Shown: piece by piece, positions 9,522 through 21,824 of the stretch
How positions within the stretch are numbered: position 1 is the first letter of the stretch
Layout of the letters: each line of letters opens with the position of its first letter
NCBI RefSeq assembly: GCF_024166365.1
Contig: NC_064819.1
Coordinates: forward strand, 114,992,293-115,056,292
Origin: Elephas maximus indicus
Taxonomy: Eukaryota > Chordata > Mammalia > Proboscidea > Elephantidae
Direction: 5' to 3'
Length of the DNA stretch: 64,000 nt
Position numbers and translations under genes: made by a program
The notes under the pieces: model-generated
Database searches by the model: none
Seen by the model: only the letters and a program-made list of their open reading frames with translations
What the model was told of the DNA's origin: nothing

Positions 9522-12500
9522 TTTTGTTGTTGTTATGTTGTCATTAGGTACTGTCGAGTCAGTTCTGACTCATAGCGACCCTGTGTACTACAGAATGAAA
9601 CACTTCCTGGTGCTGTGCCATGCTCACAATCCTTGTTATGATTAAGCCCATCGTTGCAGCCAAGGAGCATTCTGGTTCTACTTCTTCCAAGACAGATTTG
9701 TTCGTTCTTTTGGCAGTCCATGGTATATTCAATATTCTTCACCAACACCACAATTCAAAGGTGTCAGTTCTTCTTTGGTCTTCCTTATTCATTGTCCACT
9801 TTTCACATGCGTACAATGTGATTGAAAATACCATCTTTGCTTTTCGACACATTAAAGAGGTCTTTTGCAGCAGATTTGCCCAATGCAATGCACTTTTTGA
9901 TTTCTTGGCTGCTGCTTCCTTGGGTGTTGATTGTAGATCCAAGTAAAAGGACATCCTTGGCAAATTCAATATTTTCTCTGTTTATCATAGTGCTGCTTAT
10001 TGGTCCAATTGTGAGGATTTTTGCTTTCATTATGTTGAGGTGCAATCCATACTGAAGGCTGCGGTCTTTGATCTTCATCAGTAAGTGCTTTAAGTTCTCT
10101 TCACTTTCAGCAGGCAGGGTTGTGTCATGTATATAACGCAGGTTGTTAATGAGTCTTTCTCCAATCCTAATGCTCCATTCTTCATCATACAGCCCAGCTT
10201 CTCAGATTATTTGCTCAGCATACAGATTGAATAGGTATGGTGAAAGAATACAACCCAGACACACACCTTTCCTGACTTTAAACCACATGGTATTCCCTTG
10301 TTCTTTTCGAATGACTGCCGCTTGATCTATGTACGGTTTCCACATGAGCACAATTAAGTGTTTTGGAATTCCCATTCTTCACAACATTACCCAGAATTTG
10401 TTACGATCCACACAGTCAATAAAACACATATAAACATCTTTCTGGTATTCTCTGCTTTCAGCGAAGATCGATCTGACATCAGCAATGATATCCCAGTTTC
10501 CATGTCCTCTTCTGAATCCAGCCTGAGTTTCTGGCAGTTCTTGTCGATAATACTGCTGCAGCTGCTTTTGAATGATCTTCGGTAAAACTTTACTCATGTG
10601 TGATATTAATGATACTGTTCTATAATTTCTGCATTCAGTTGGATCACCTTTCTTTGGAACAGGCCTATATATGGATCTCTTTCAGTCCATTGGCCAGGTA
10701 GCTGTCTTCTAAATTCCTTGGTATAGACGAGTGAGCACCTCCAGCCCTGCATCCATTTATTGAAACATTTCAATTGATATTCTATTAATTCCTGGAGCCT
10801 TGTTTTTCACCAATGTCTTCAGTGCAGCTTGGACTTCTTCCTTCAGTACCATCGGTTCCTGATCATATGCTACCTCTTGAAATGATTGAACATTGATCAT
10901 TTTTTTTTTTTGTACAGTGACTCTGTGTATTCCTTCCATCTTCTTTTGATGCTTCCTACTTTGTTTAATATTTTTCTCACAGATTTCTTCACTATTGCAA
11001 CTCAAGGGAATTTTTTCTTCAGTTCTTTCAGCTTGAGAAATTCGGAGTGTGTTCTTCCCTTTTGGTTTTCCATCTCCAGGTCTTTGCACATGTCATTATA
11101 ATACTTCGTCTCCTCAAGCTGCCCTTTGAAATCTTTTGTTCAACTCTTTTACTTCATCATTTCTTCCTTTTGCTTTAACTACTCGATGTTCAAGAGCAAG
11201 TTTCAGAGACTGTTCTGACATCTATTTCGATCTTTTGTTTCTCACCTGTCTTTTTATGACCTCTTGCTTTCTTAATGGATGATGCCATTCTCGATGCTAT
11301 TCCATAACTCGCCTGGTCTTCTGTCATTAGTGCTCAACTCATCTCAATCTATTCTTGAGGTGGTCTCTAAATTCAGGTGGGATATACTCAAGGTTGTCCT
11401 TTGGCTTTTATTAACTTGTCCTAATTTTCTTCAGTTTCAACTTGAACTTGCATGTGAGCAATTGATTGTTTCACAGTCAGCGCCTGGCCTTGTTCTGACT
11501 GATGATATTGAACTTTTCCATTGTCTCTTTCCACAGATGTAGTCTATTTGATTCCCGTGTATTCCATCTGGCGTGGTCTGTGTGTATAGTCTCTACTTAT
11601 GTTGATGAAAAAAAAGGTATTGCAATGTAGAGGTCATTGGTCTTGCAAAATTCTTTCATGTTATCTCCATCATCATTTCTGTCACCAAGGCCATATTTTC
11701 CAGCTACTGATCCTTCTTTGTTTCCAACTTTTGCATTCCAATCACCAGTATTATCAATGCATCCTGTTGCACATTTGATCAATTTCAGAGTGCAGAAGCT
11801 GGTAAAAATCTTCAATTTCTTCATCTTTGGCTTTAGTGGCTGGTGTGTAAATTTGAACAATAATCATATTAACTGGTCTTAAAAGGTGTATGGATATTAT
11901 CCTATCACCGACGGCTTTGTACTTCAGGTTAGATCTTGAAATGTTCTTTTTGACCATGAATGCAATGCCATTCCTCTTCAAGTTGTCATTCCCAGCGTAG
12001 TAGACTATATGATTGCCTGATTCAAAATGGCCAATAGCAGTTCAGTTCAGCTCACTAATACCTAGGATATTGATGTTTATGAGTTCCATTTCATTTTTGA
12101 TGATTTCCTATTTTCCTAGATTCATACTTTGTACATTCCATGTTACACTTATTAATGGATATTTGCAGCTGTTTCTTCTCATTTTGAGTCTTGCCCCATC
12201 AGCAAATGAAGGTCCTGAAAGCTTGACTCCATCCACATCATTAAGGTAGACTCTACTTTGAGGGGGCAGCTCTTCCCAGTTGTCTTTTGAGTGCCCTCCA
12301 ACCTGGGGGACTCATCTTCCGGCACTATAGCAGACAATGTTCTGCTGGTATTCATAAGGTTTTCACTGGTTAATTCTTTTCAGAAGTAGATTGCCAGATC
12401 CTTCTTCCTAGTCTGAGTCTGGAAGCTCAGCTGAAAACTGTCTGCCATGCATGACCCTGTTGGTATCCGAATACTGGTGGCATAGTTTCCAGCATCACAG

Positions 12501-12546
12501 CAACACATAAGCCCCCACTGTACAACAAACTGACAGACACATGGGG
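9522..12546 (-). mobile_element. RTE/BovB-like LINE, near full length, broken
   Basis: 3' end at 9,522 (AACAACAACAAAA tail on minus) and 5' end near 12,546. Endonuclease-region pieces lie near 11.6-12.2 kb and reverse-transcriptase pieces near 9.7-10.6 kb, such as QAGFRRGHGNWDIIADVRSI and YMCFIDC. Many stops and frameshifts, so inactive. RTE elements encode endonuclease and reverse transcriptase in one frame and lack an L1-type ORF1. MIR-like sequence follows the 5' end at 12,547-12,630. Confidence 0.88.
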
Positions 12547-14426
12547 GACTTCCTATTTTAGAGGTGAGAAAACTAAAGCCTAGAGAAGTTAAAGGAGTTT
12601 CCTAAGTTAATGTGATTAAAATATCAATTATATTTCCCATGTTTTTTAATTGCTACATCCCTCAAGCCAGCTTCCAGCACCACTTGAATGGAATCTCTGT
12701 GTCATAGGTTTTATTTGAAAATAGCAGACACTCAACTCAAAGTAGCTTAAGCATAAATGTAGAATTTAATGGATCACATACCAAACCAAACTAAATCAAA
12801 CAAAACAAAAAAGGAAAGTTGAGTATAAACATTAGTAATAACTGTGATGGAACTCATTCCCAGCAGTATTCTATCCCACTAATACTCCTACATTTTTCCT
12901 GCATATTGGTTCCATATTTGTCCACTTCTAACCTATCATAGAGATGGGGAGTGAGGAGGGTTATTTGGTTGCTGGAAGAAACAAACTAACTTTCCTAATG
13001 GCTGTGTGAGTAGAAAGGAAAGTGTTCACAATCCCAGGGAAAGATTCATCAAAGAAGAAAATCTTGCAATCTGTTAGGAGTAAAAGGAAAGAAGTTTTAT
13101 TGAGGAATAATACAGCTCGAATTGGGCAGTGCTAAGTAAGAAACAAAGAAGATCTCTATATAATACAAAAAGAAGGCTCTATGTACATAGAGAACAAAGG
13201 AAAGGTAGGGGGTTAACGACTGATTATAAAAAAAAAAATTATAGGTAAGATCAATTCAGCTTGAAGTCCTTTGAAATGTAAAGATAGGTCACCCAGTGAG
13301 GAGGGAGTGAGTTACAGTCATGAACACATTTTTTCCAGAAACAAATTGCTTACATCTTTACATATTCTTCCCATGAACAAATGTTTTACACTCTGACCTT
13401 TTTTTTTTCACGGAAATTCATGTTGGCCCCATCATTCTTACATCTGACACGAGTGCTTCCAGTTTGAAACTTTTCTGTTTATAGACTGACTGGGCCACAG
13501 TGGTCAAGGGTCCAACTTTTAATGTTATTTTGGTCAGAAGGAAAGAATTATAAGAAAATGTCCACTCCTAATTTAATTATGTTGCTAAAATGGTGGGAAA
13601 AATTCCCCAAAGCTTAAGTGTAGCATGGAAATGCAACTGGGGAGCTTATTATGAGAATAACAGCCAATTGAATTTATTTTACCTTGGGTAGAAAGGAACC
13701 ATTGCCCTTGTTTTACATATGAGGGAATAGATTCTAGTCATTAACAAAAACAAAAATGATACTCATGTGCATTTTCATATATGCAAAGATTTACCTGCCT
13801 TTGCATCATATCAGAGATTTCCCTTGAACTCTTTCATGTTTTAGGTAATTTCTTTATAGGAAGAGAGAAAGAGAATAGAGACAAAGTCAGAAGGGAAATC
13901 ATTGATCATTAGAGTGATGTGTGAAAGATAAAGAACAATTCAGACTTGAAAGCCCCAGCTCTCTACTAGATTTCTTTTTCTCTATACTATTTTTCTCTCA
14001 ACTGAATGGAGATATGGGTGATAAATACATCTGTGAAATGAATACACTATGAAAAATGCCTGAAGTCACTGACTTCAAGTAAATTTTACAGTCAGTGGGA
14101 CCCTATCCCTTTAACAGAAAAGAAACCTGCAGTAAGTTTTGAATTTCATTAATTAAACCAAAACCAAGCAAAAATATACATGGTGAATGGTATGTGATAT
14201 TTTAAACATTTTTTGCACTTATAAGAAAGAGAATCTTCAATTTTTCATTCTTTCTTTTTTATTCCTGAACTGAATATATGTAAAATTAAAATTCATAGGT
14301 GTATATCTAGCACTAATAGATACAAAATTATATTCAGCAATTATTGATGCCAAAATGTTGATTTATTGTTTAATTGAGGGATTGATCCACCAAGTTTCAA
14401 AAAAGAAGGGATTATTTAATCCTATA
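12547..14426. other. Unassigned, possibly LTR-derived sequence
   Basis: MIR-like start (GAGAAAACTAAAGCCTAGAG). From about 13,040 to 13,470 there may be a minus-strand LTR (ATTCCTCAATAAAACTTC on minus), family not named. No gene. Confidence 0.35.
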
Positions 14427-15252
14427 TAATCAGGATTGGAGGAAGACTCATTAATAACCTGTGTTATGCAGATGAAACAGCCTTGCTTGCCGTAAGTGAA
14501 AAGGACTTGAAGCGCTTACTAGTGAAGATCAAAGACCACAGCCTTCAGTACGGATTGCACCTCAACATAAAGAAAACAAAAGTCCTCACAACTGAACCAA
14601 TGAGCAACATCATGATAAATGGAGAAAAGATTGAAGTTGTCAAGGATTTCATTTTACTTAAATCCACAATCAACACCTATGAAAGCCGTGGTCAAAAAAT
14701 CAAAAGACGCATTGCATTGTGTAAATCTGCTGCGAAGGACCTCTTTAAAGTGTTAAGAAGCAAAGATGTCACCTTGAAGACTAAGGTGTGTCTGACCCAA
14801 GCCATGGTATTTTCAATCACATCATATGCATGTGAAAACTGGACAATGAATAAGGAAGACTGAAGAAGGACTGATGCCTTTGGATTGTGTGATTGGCGAA
14901 GAGTATTGAATATACCATGAACTGCCAAAAGAATGAACAAATCTGTCTTGGAAGAAGTACAACCAGAATGCCCCTTGGAAGCAAGGATGGCGAACTGTGT
15001 CTTACATACTTTGGACATGTTGTCAGGAGGGATCAGTCCCTGGAGAAGGACATCATGCTTGGCAATGTGTAGGATCAGTGGAAAAGAGGAAGACCCTCAA
15101 CAAGGTGGATTGACACATTGACTGCAACAATGAGCTCAAGCACAACAACGATTGTAAGGATGGCTCAGGACTGGGCAGTGTTTCATTCTGTTGTGCATAC
15201 GATTGTTATGAGTTGGAACCAACTCATCGGCTCCTAACAATAACAACAATAA
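14427..15252 (+). mobile_element. RTE/BovB-like LINE, 5'-truncated
   Basis: Begins at the YADD-box region (LCYADETALL-like) and runs to the AACAATAACAACAA tail. The 126-residue frame at 14,483-14,863 is the C-terminal part (HSLQYGLHLNIKKTKVLTTE), then stops. Truncation is the usual outcome of incomplete reverse transcription. Confidence 0.87.
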
Positions 15253-15837
15253 TGAGTAAAATAAAATAAAAATTGACTATAGGTTTAGGAAGTTATGAAA
15301 GATAAAAAGAACATAAAAATTCATCCAAAGGTAAAATCGAGAATAGTATGTAGGTACAATAAGGGGAGAGAAAAAAATTTCACACAAATTTAATTGACAA
15401 AATTCAATATATAATAATGAGTGTGCTTATTTTATTTTTCTTAATGATCTACCAATCCGGAGAGTGGAATTTTGGGGGTATATTTTGCCAAATTGGGGTC
15501 TCAAGTTATTGCTTCCTATCATCAAATAAATTACAAATGTTCATCTGTAAATATCATTCTTAACTCAGAGGCCATGCAAAAACATAGAGTGCAGGATTTG
15601 GCCCACAGGCTGTGGTTTGCTTGCGAAAAACTTCCGAAAGGTCACAGACTTGAAAACCCTATGGAGCACCTATTGAGTGTGAGGGATTTTTCAAGGAACT
15701 GATGGTGTATCAGGGCACATCAGGGAGTATGAGTTACCAGGGCTACCAGCAAGCAAATTCAAATAACACATTACTTAAATACTTTCATTTGTGTTCAGTT
15801 AAAAGTTACTTAAAACATTAATTCAGAAGGAGCTTAT
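15253..15837. other. No recognisable gene
   Basis: AT-rich. A 76-residue frame at 15,472-15,702 shows no family resemblance. Confidence 0.45.
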
Positions 15838-16144
15838 AACTGATGTGAAGATGTATTGCTTAGCGGCAGAAACACCTCACTGAAAGATAGCTATTATACA
15901 AGATATTACATTCAATTTTCAGAGTTAGTTTCACTTATAGTGGAATGAGTAGTGACAAATAATATTCAAAGAAAGGTCACAAATGGACATAATCTTCCTG
16001 TAGTACCCAGAAGATAATACTAAGGTAGTATTCCTGTTAACGGAAATTAGTCCACTGGCAATAAGGATAAAGGGAAGGAAGAAGTAAACAAGTATTTCTC
16101 TAACTTTAAGCTCTCACCCAGTGATACATTGCCCAGCAAGATTG

Positions 16145-16341
16145 CTGTTGTTGTTAGTTGCTGTCAAGTCAATTCTGACTCATGGTGACCCCATATATAT
16201 AGAGTAGAGCTGCTCCATAGGGTTTTCAAGGTTGTCACCTTTCAGAAGCTGATAATTAGACCTGTCTTCTGACGCATCTATGGGTGGATTCGAACTGCCA
16301 ACCTTTTCACTAGTTATTGAACACTTAATCATTTTCGCCAC
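16145..16341 (-). mobile_element. AfroSINE-type SINE, long class, with target duplication
   Basis: Flanked by CCAGCAAGATT at 16,133-16,143 and again at 16,341-16,351. Sits in the degenerate defensin block. Confidence 0.85.
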
Positions 16342-16352
16342 CAGCAAGATTC

Positions 16353-16543
16353 CCCCATTGTGGCTGAGTTGATTCTAACTCATAGAGACCCTATAGGACA
16401 GGGTAGAACTGCCCCACAGGGTTTCCAAGGCTGTAATCTTTATGAAGCAGGCTGCCACACCTTTCTCCCTCTGAGCTGTTGGTGGGTTCGAACTGCTGAC
16501 CTTTCTGTTAGCAGCCAAACATTGACTGTACCACCAAGGCTCC
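16353..16543 (-). mobile_element. AfroSINE-type SINE, long class, tandem to previous
   Basis: Directly abuts the preceding SINE. CAGCAAG recurs after it, so both went into the same short site. Confidence 0.85.
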
Positions 16544-16705
16544 TTGTCAGCAAGCTTAGAATTTAGTAATTGTTGCTGGATGAAAGTGATGGGATTAATG
16601 TAGTGATTCTTTAATACTTAGAGTGTTATCATTCATGTCAAAAAATAAGTGATTTCTTCTTCAATTCAGCAGTATAAATATATCTGCAAAAAAGTCTAAA
16701 TTAAT

Positions 16706-16778
16706 CTGGTAGAATTCATATCTTAAAGAAGAGCAGAATAAGTTAAAAAAAATAATGAGGAAAGAAGAATCTTCGATG
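16706..16778 (-). pseudogene. Degenerate second copy of defensin exon 1
   Basis: Minus-strand relic clearly related to the working exon 1 at 42.7 kb. Shared segments run in the same order on both sides, for example CTGGTA at the old exon end, AAAGAAGAG, GAATCTTC at the old start, and TTCTTCAA upstream in the intron side. The ATG is broken by an inserted base (ATCG), the donor GT has become AT, and the signal-peptide frame is lost. It lies downstream of exon 2b in the direction of transcription, so it probably belonged to a further defensin gene now decayed or lying at lower coordinates. No intact partner exon 2 was found below it. Confidence 0.7.
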
Positions 16779-17060
16779 TAGACAATTTCTTAGTGAAAAA
16801 GAATTAAAAGATAGTCCTTCTCATGTCATCTGTTATAAAATGAGGTAACAGAGAATTCTTGCCTTCCGGGGCTTATTAAGAGTAAGAAAAGTTCTATGCT
16901 TGGTTAAACAATGTTATGTTTAAAGTGCTAGGGGCCAGAGAAAGATGATTGCATTTCCCAAAAAAAGAATAGGATTTTTCTCTAGACAAATCAGCTCAGA
17001 AATTCATTGTTTGGCTTGATTAAATGGAATCATATTACCCACTAATATCTATGTAAACTC

Positions 17061-17200
17061 AAAACTCACTGCCGTCAATTCCAACTCATAGCAACCCTAT
17101 AGGACAGAGTAGAACTGCCCCACAGAGTTTCCAAGGAGCACCTGGTGGATTTGAACTGCCAACCTCTTGGTTAGCAGCCATAGCACTTAACCACTACACC
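17061..17200 (-). mobile_element. AfroSINE-type SINE, short class, with target duplication
   Basis: Flanked by ATGTAAAC on both sides (17,051 and 17,201). Confidence 0.9.
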
Positions 17201-17932
17201 ATGTAAACAGCTTATAAATCTCAGGTAGAATATAATCAAAACAATTTTAAGCATGTGAGTATATGTCACAATAACAGTAATCTCATTTCAAACTGAATGC
17301 TATCTCCCCATCTCTTGTCCCCATGGTAGTACAACTTCTAGAAACTCAAAAGTCACTCTTCCTCAGTGAGCACCTCTAGGGCAGATTATATGGTCCCCAG
17401 GGTGTCCAGGGGAGTTCTCATTTTTGCCACCACATGATCTTTGCTTTCCGTGTGTCTTTCCTAGGCTCACCATGACATTTTCAAGTTATCCATATTGATA
17501 TCAGCTGTGTGGTAGATGGAGTTGTTTCTGAAAATTGAAATCACTCCTGCAAATTTCTCTAACATTGCCCTTATAGACAAAACTAACCCCGTTAGATTTC
17601 TAGGTGGACCTTGGAGATAGAGGTTCTGAGGAGTTGGTTTAGTTCATTCATCAGCTAGCTAAGCTTCCCTACACAAGATTCTCCATAGCTTGTGGGATTC
17701 GAAGTGTTCCTCTTCTCTCCTCCCCTGCAAATTAAACATTTCCTCATATGACTCATTCTTTTAGGGCAAGGGATTAAACTGGCCAGATACCAGTCTTCCT
17801 ACACTCCTGGGACGTGAAGAGCTATTACTGAGCTTCCTTGTGGGCTTTAATTTGAACAAAGGATTGCATGGATGAAGGAGTTCTCTTTAAGACATTTTTC
17901 TTTATCCTTTTGCTATACCATGTGTCATGGAT
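17201..17932. other. No recognisable gene
   Basis: No family named, no coding signature. Confidence 0.45.
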
Positions 17933-18442
17933 TGAATTGTGTCCCCTCAAAATACGTGTGGGCTTGGCTAGGCCATAATTCTAAGTATTGTGTGATTTTC
18001 CACCATTTTGTCATCTGATATGATTTTCCTGTGTTGTAAATTCTACCTCTATGATGTTAATAATGCAGAATTAGAAGCAGTTATTTTAATGAGGCAGGAC
18101 TTAATTTACAAGATTAGGTTGTGCTTTGAGTCAATCTCTTTTGGGGTATAAAAGAGAGAAGTGAGCAGAGAGACAGGAGGACCTCATACCACCAAGAAAA
18201 TAGTGCCAGGAGCAGAGCACATCCTTCGGACCTGGGGTTCCTGTGCAGAGAAGCTCCTAGACCAAGGGAAGATTGATGACAAGGACCTTTCTCCAGAGCA
18301 GACAGAGAAAGAAAGCCTTTCCCTGGAGCTGGTGCCCTGAATTTGAACTTCCAGCCTACTAGACTGTGAGAGAATAAACTTCTGTTTGTTAAAGCCATCT
18401 ACTTGTGGTATTTCTGTTACAGCAGCACTGGATAACTAAGAC
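17933..18442 (+). mobile_element. MaLR-type (ERVL-MaLR) solo LTR
   Basis: Begins TGTCATGGATTGAATTGTGT and ends GCACTGGATAACTAAGA. Same family as 8.2-8.7 kb. Confidence 0.75.
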
Positions 18443-18985
18443 CCCATGAAAAATACTTATTCATCTAACCTACAGAGAAAACACTATTAAACTTGTGTCA
18501 TGTCAAAAGCACTAGTAATGGTTAATATTCACACACATATACACATAAGTCTTCAGGCAACCTAAAGTTGGAGGGCCTCACATTTGAAAGGGAGGAAATA
18601 CACATTTTCTTTTGAGGAAAGATGGAAGTTTATACAGAAAGAAACTTTGATGTGAAAACAAGGATCTATGAACATAAATATGATCCTCACAGTAAAGTTG
18701 GACATAAAGTACATACAGGTATTTACCAAGGGAGAAGTGTGGCTCAGATAAATATAAAGGTGTGGGTGGCAGAGTGGCAATAATGAGATTATAAACATAA
18801 TTAGATTGTGTTCCCCTCCATTAATATATCCATCCATCACAAATAAAAAGGTGAGCAATTAATGAATAGGCAGAAGACTGAAAAATGTTTTTATTTATGA
18901 AAAAAGTGGTGTTTAGAATTTAAAAATGCATATTTTCACTAAACATTGAATTTTTTAACCTATTCTTAAGTCATTAAGACGCACC
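18443..18985. other. No recognisable gene
   Basis: Sequence downstream of exon 2b, no repeat named. Confidence 0.45.
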
Positions 18986-18991
18986 TTTATT
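18986..18991 (-). promoter_or_regulatory. Polyadenylation signal for exon 2b
   Basis: AATAAA on the minus strand, 40 bp past the exon 2b stop, giving that form its own 3' end. Confidence 0.6.
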
Positions 18992-19030
18992 TTAGCTTTT
19001 GACGCTCAGAGTACTTCTGTTTTCCAGGGT

Positions 19031-19167
19031 TTATATGCAGCACTGATTTCTCCATTTAATGCAGTATCCGTAATCATACTCAACATCATCACAAAATGTT
19101 TTACATATTCCTTTCACTTTTTCACATCTTTCAAATCTATATTTCGGTTTGTAGAAGTCACTTCTGG
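19031..19167 (-). CDS. DEFB110: Beta-defensin alternative exon 2b (former DEFB111 form)
   Basis: Alternative terminal exon on the same strand as exon 1, about 23.6 kb from it. The acceptor is TTTCTTGCTTACAG and the phase is 1. It gives Ala and then 44 residues beginning RSDFYKPKYRFERCEKVKGI and ending NQCCI, then TAA. The cysteines read C-x6-C-x3-C-x9-C-x6-CC, identical in spacing to exon 2a although the sequence is very different. The loop between the third and fourth Cys is acidic and aromatic (DDVEYDYGY), so the net charge is only about +3. I recall the DEFB111 isoform of DEFB110 as having this core. No intact exon 1 of its own is seen between here and exon 2a, which supports sharing the exon at 42.7 kb. 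A polyadenylation signal lies 40 bp past the stop. Confidence 0.85.
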
Positions 19168-20426
19168 CTGTAAGCAAGAAAGACATCTAAAATCATTAAT
19201 CCATTATTCATTTTGGATTACTAAGGGGAAACCAAACCTGTTCTAATTGTGGGACAACGTGTGGTAGGTGGACTGTCTGAGATGTTGGGTTGTTTTATAG
19301 GACAATTCATCAGTAGGCCTAGAAAGTGGCCAATCTACAAACATTTTATTTGTACAAAATAAGCAGGACCTTATTTTACAGCACGCATTAGTACTGGCTC
19401 CCAGGAGGTCTTGCCAACCTATTTTTCTTAATTCATTAAGACCAACTTGCTCTGCCATGCTTTGATTGAGATGATATATATAGCTTTTAAAAAAATACCT
19501 GAAAGTTTCATGTTTTCTGAATTTTTAAAGCTTACACTTACTGATTTTTCACAGTGTGACTTCTCTGATGTTTTCTTCTTCATTCTATACCTTACTATTA
19601 AGTAAAACATTCATTTATTATATCAGATATCTTCCTCTCACCAACCTACAGTAACACTTAATGAATGAACAACATAACATAATAATTATATGTGTTTTTC
19701 ATAAATATATAATATGTTATTTTTGTTCTTGCACCCATAATATAAACCTCTATATAACATAACAGTTATGATTTATTCTGATTCTTTGTTGTTTTTAAGA
19801 AGTTATCTCCTACAAAATATAGTCCAATAATTGGAACACAGTAGGCATGCAAATACTTACTGATAGAGTCATTTATTAAGAAACCACTTCAGACATATAC
19901 AAAGTTTGGTTACAGATTTAAGTATTGATTAAAAAGAGGAGTTCCAGATTAGTCTTCTGATTGCTTGTGAGTAATGTAAAACAATGCAAAGAGGGGTGTT
20001 CTGAGATTCCAAACTCACAGCTCTGTGTTCACATATCAAACTACAGTTAATGGAAGCAAAAACTTCTCTTTGTTTCTTTAGGATTTATTGTTCTTAATGA
20101 TTTGATTACACTGCAACCAATGCCATTATAATATAAAAGAAACTTCTGAGTTAGATTTTTGTTTTCTTTCAAATCTTACCATACTGCTTACTTATTGTGG
20201 GTAAATCAACCACCTATCTGCATGGCAGAATACAAAATTATATGTATCACAGATATACTTTGAATATTAAATTGAGTGCATGTGTATGTCAGGAAAAAAA
20301 TAATACAAATTAATTTCATTAAAGTTTGGGGAAGAAATTTAATTTAGATAAAAGATATAGAATGTTAACTACTAGAACCTAATTGTCAGCATAGTACCTA
20401 ATTGAAGTTTTAAAAAGAATTTCATT
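19168..20426. other. Long intron upstream of exon 2b
   Basis: AT-rich unique-looking sequence. No second signal-peptide exon seen. Confidence 0.5.
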
Positions 20427-20618
20427 CTAACTCAATATAGTAACCATTTAGACTCATAGTTTTAGGACAGAGTAAAACTGTCCCATAGGGTTTCCAAAGC
20501 TGTAATCTTTACAGAAGCCGACTGCCACATCTTTCTCTCATGGAACTGCTGGTGTGTTCGAAACACCAGCCTTTCAGTTTGCATCCAAGCGCTTTAATCA
20601 CCACTCCAACAGGGATCC
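20427..20618 (-). mobile_element. AfroSINE-type SINE, long class, diverged
   Basis: Contains CATAGGGTTTCCAAAGCTGT and ends ACAGGGATCC. Confidence 0.8.
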
Positions 20619-21440
20619 TTAGTATTCTCTAGGCATTAGGTTAAGAACTGGACAGAAAGTAGAGAAGTAAAATGAATGTATTAAGTTTATTTTCTTGTAT
20701 GAATTTGCTTTAAACTTAAGGTGGAAGAGACTATTAGGAAGAACAGTTGAGAGGCCAAGGTAACCAAGAAAAAGTTGATTTGGTCATAAACTAAGTTTCC
20801 GACTGTAATCATGGAGAAGAAAATCGAATGATAGAGCCACTTCTAAGATAAAACAGACAAGACTCAGTACCAATTCTCAGAGATTAAGAAGAGTAGAAAG
20901 GAAAAATATACGTATTTTAGGGTTCACTTTTGAGAGAGAGGATTGAAGATGATGCTATTAAGCTAGCTAGTAAAAGTAGAAGGAAGCGTTGATACTTGAG
21001 GCAAAATAATCATGAGACTATTATATCGTATTGTTTGTAGTATCTGTGGGTAATTGAAGAAAGGCAATAATACTGTTATATCATATTGGTTTATGCTATC
21101 TATGGAAAATTGATGTGGACAAATGCAATAATCAATTAGAAGTAATCAATCAAATGGGTTTTATTAATCATCTCCATACACATGTACTCTTATCTCTACA
21201 AATTCTTATGCAGTCCTTACAAACAAGCCTGTATGTGAATATTAAGAATTTTATGTAAGCATTTTTAAAATTTCTTTTTTGCACAGAATATTGTGCTACA
21301 TGAAATACTCCATGTCAATATGAGATATATTATCTTTCTTTTAAGATAACCCCAAAGGGACAGATAATTGAGACAACATGTGAACACAAAACCATGATAA
21401 CAAGCAGGAAATACTTCCCTGGGGAAGATTAATAGTAATT
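20619..21440. other. No recognisable gene
   Basis: AT-rich intronic sequence. Confidence 0.45.
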
Positions 21441-21790
21441 GTTTGTTGTTGTTAGCTGCCATGGAGTTGGCCCCTGATTCGTGGGTACCATGTGCACAAC
21501 AGAATGGAATGCTGTCTAGTCCTTCACCATCTCTACAATCAGTTGAGAGTTGGCCCGTTTTGATCCATAGGGTTTTCACTGGCTGATTTCCAGAAATAGA
21601 CTGACAGGCCTTTATTCCTAGCCTGTCTTAGTCTGGAAACTCTGCTAAAACCTATTCAGCATCACAGAAACACTCAAACCTCCACTGAAACATTGGTGCT
21701 GAGTGCACATGAGGTACATTGGCTGGAAATCAAACCCGAGTCTCTGCTGTGGTGGACAAGAATTCTACCACCTGAATCACCACTGCCCCT
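21441..21790 (-). mobile_element. tRNA-Gly-headed composite element with RTE ends
   Basis: On minus it starts with a tRNA-Gly-like head: TGATTCAGGTGGTAGAATTC for the A-box side and CTCGGGTTTGATTTCCAGCC for the B-box side. Next comes sequence matching the RTE 5' region (TTTCTGTGATGCTG, AGTTTCCAGACTAAGACAGG, CAGTGAAAACCCTATG). It ends with the RTE 3' tail (CATTCTGTTGTGCACATGGT then TAACAACAACAAAC). So it is a SINE built from a tRNA and both ends of an RTE. It stands about 35 bp before the full RTE that points the other way. The tRNA identity is read by eye from memory of tRNA-Gly. Confidence 0.7.
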
Positions 21791-21824
21791 AATTATTCTA
21801 GTGAAGAATAAGGTTATACTAACC

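Larger units (their letters stand above)
15838..16955 (-). repeat. Diverged duplicate of the DEFB110 promoter / exon 1 / intron block
   Basis: This block matches about 41,780-42,965 in order and orientation, judged by eye. Matched landmarks include TGATGTGAAG at the low end, TAAAGGGAAGGAA in the middle, GGATGAAxGTGxTGGGA further on, and TTCTATGCTTxGTT at the promoter side. Each copy carries different SINE insertions, so the duplication is older than those SINEs. The promoter side of this copy lacks roughly 30-40 bp that hold the TATA-like box in the working copy. Confidence 0.65.
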
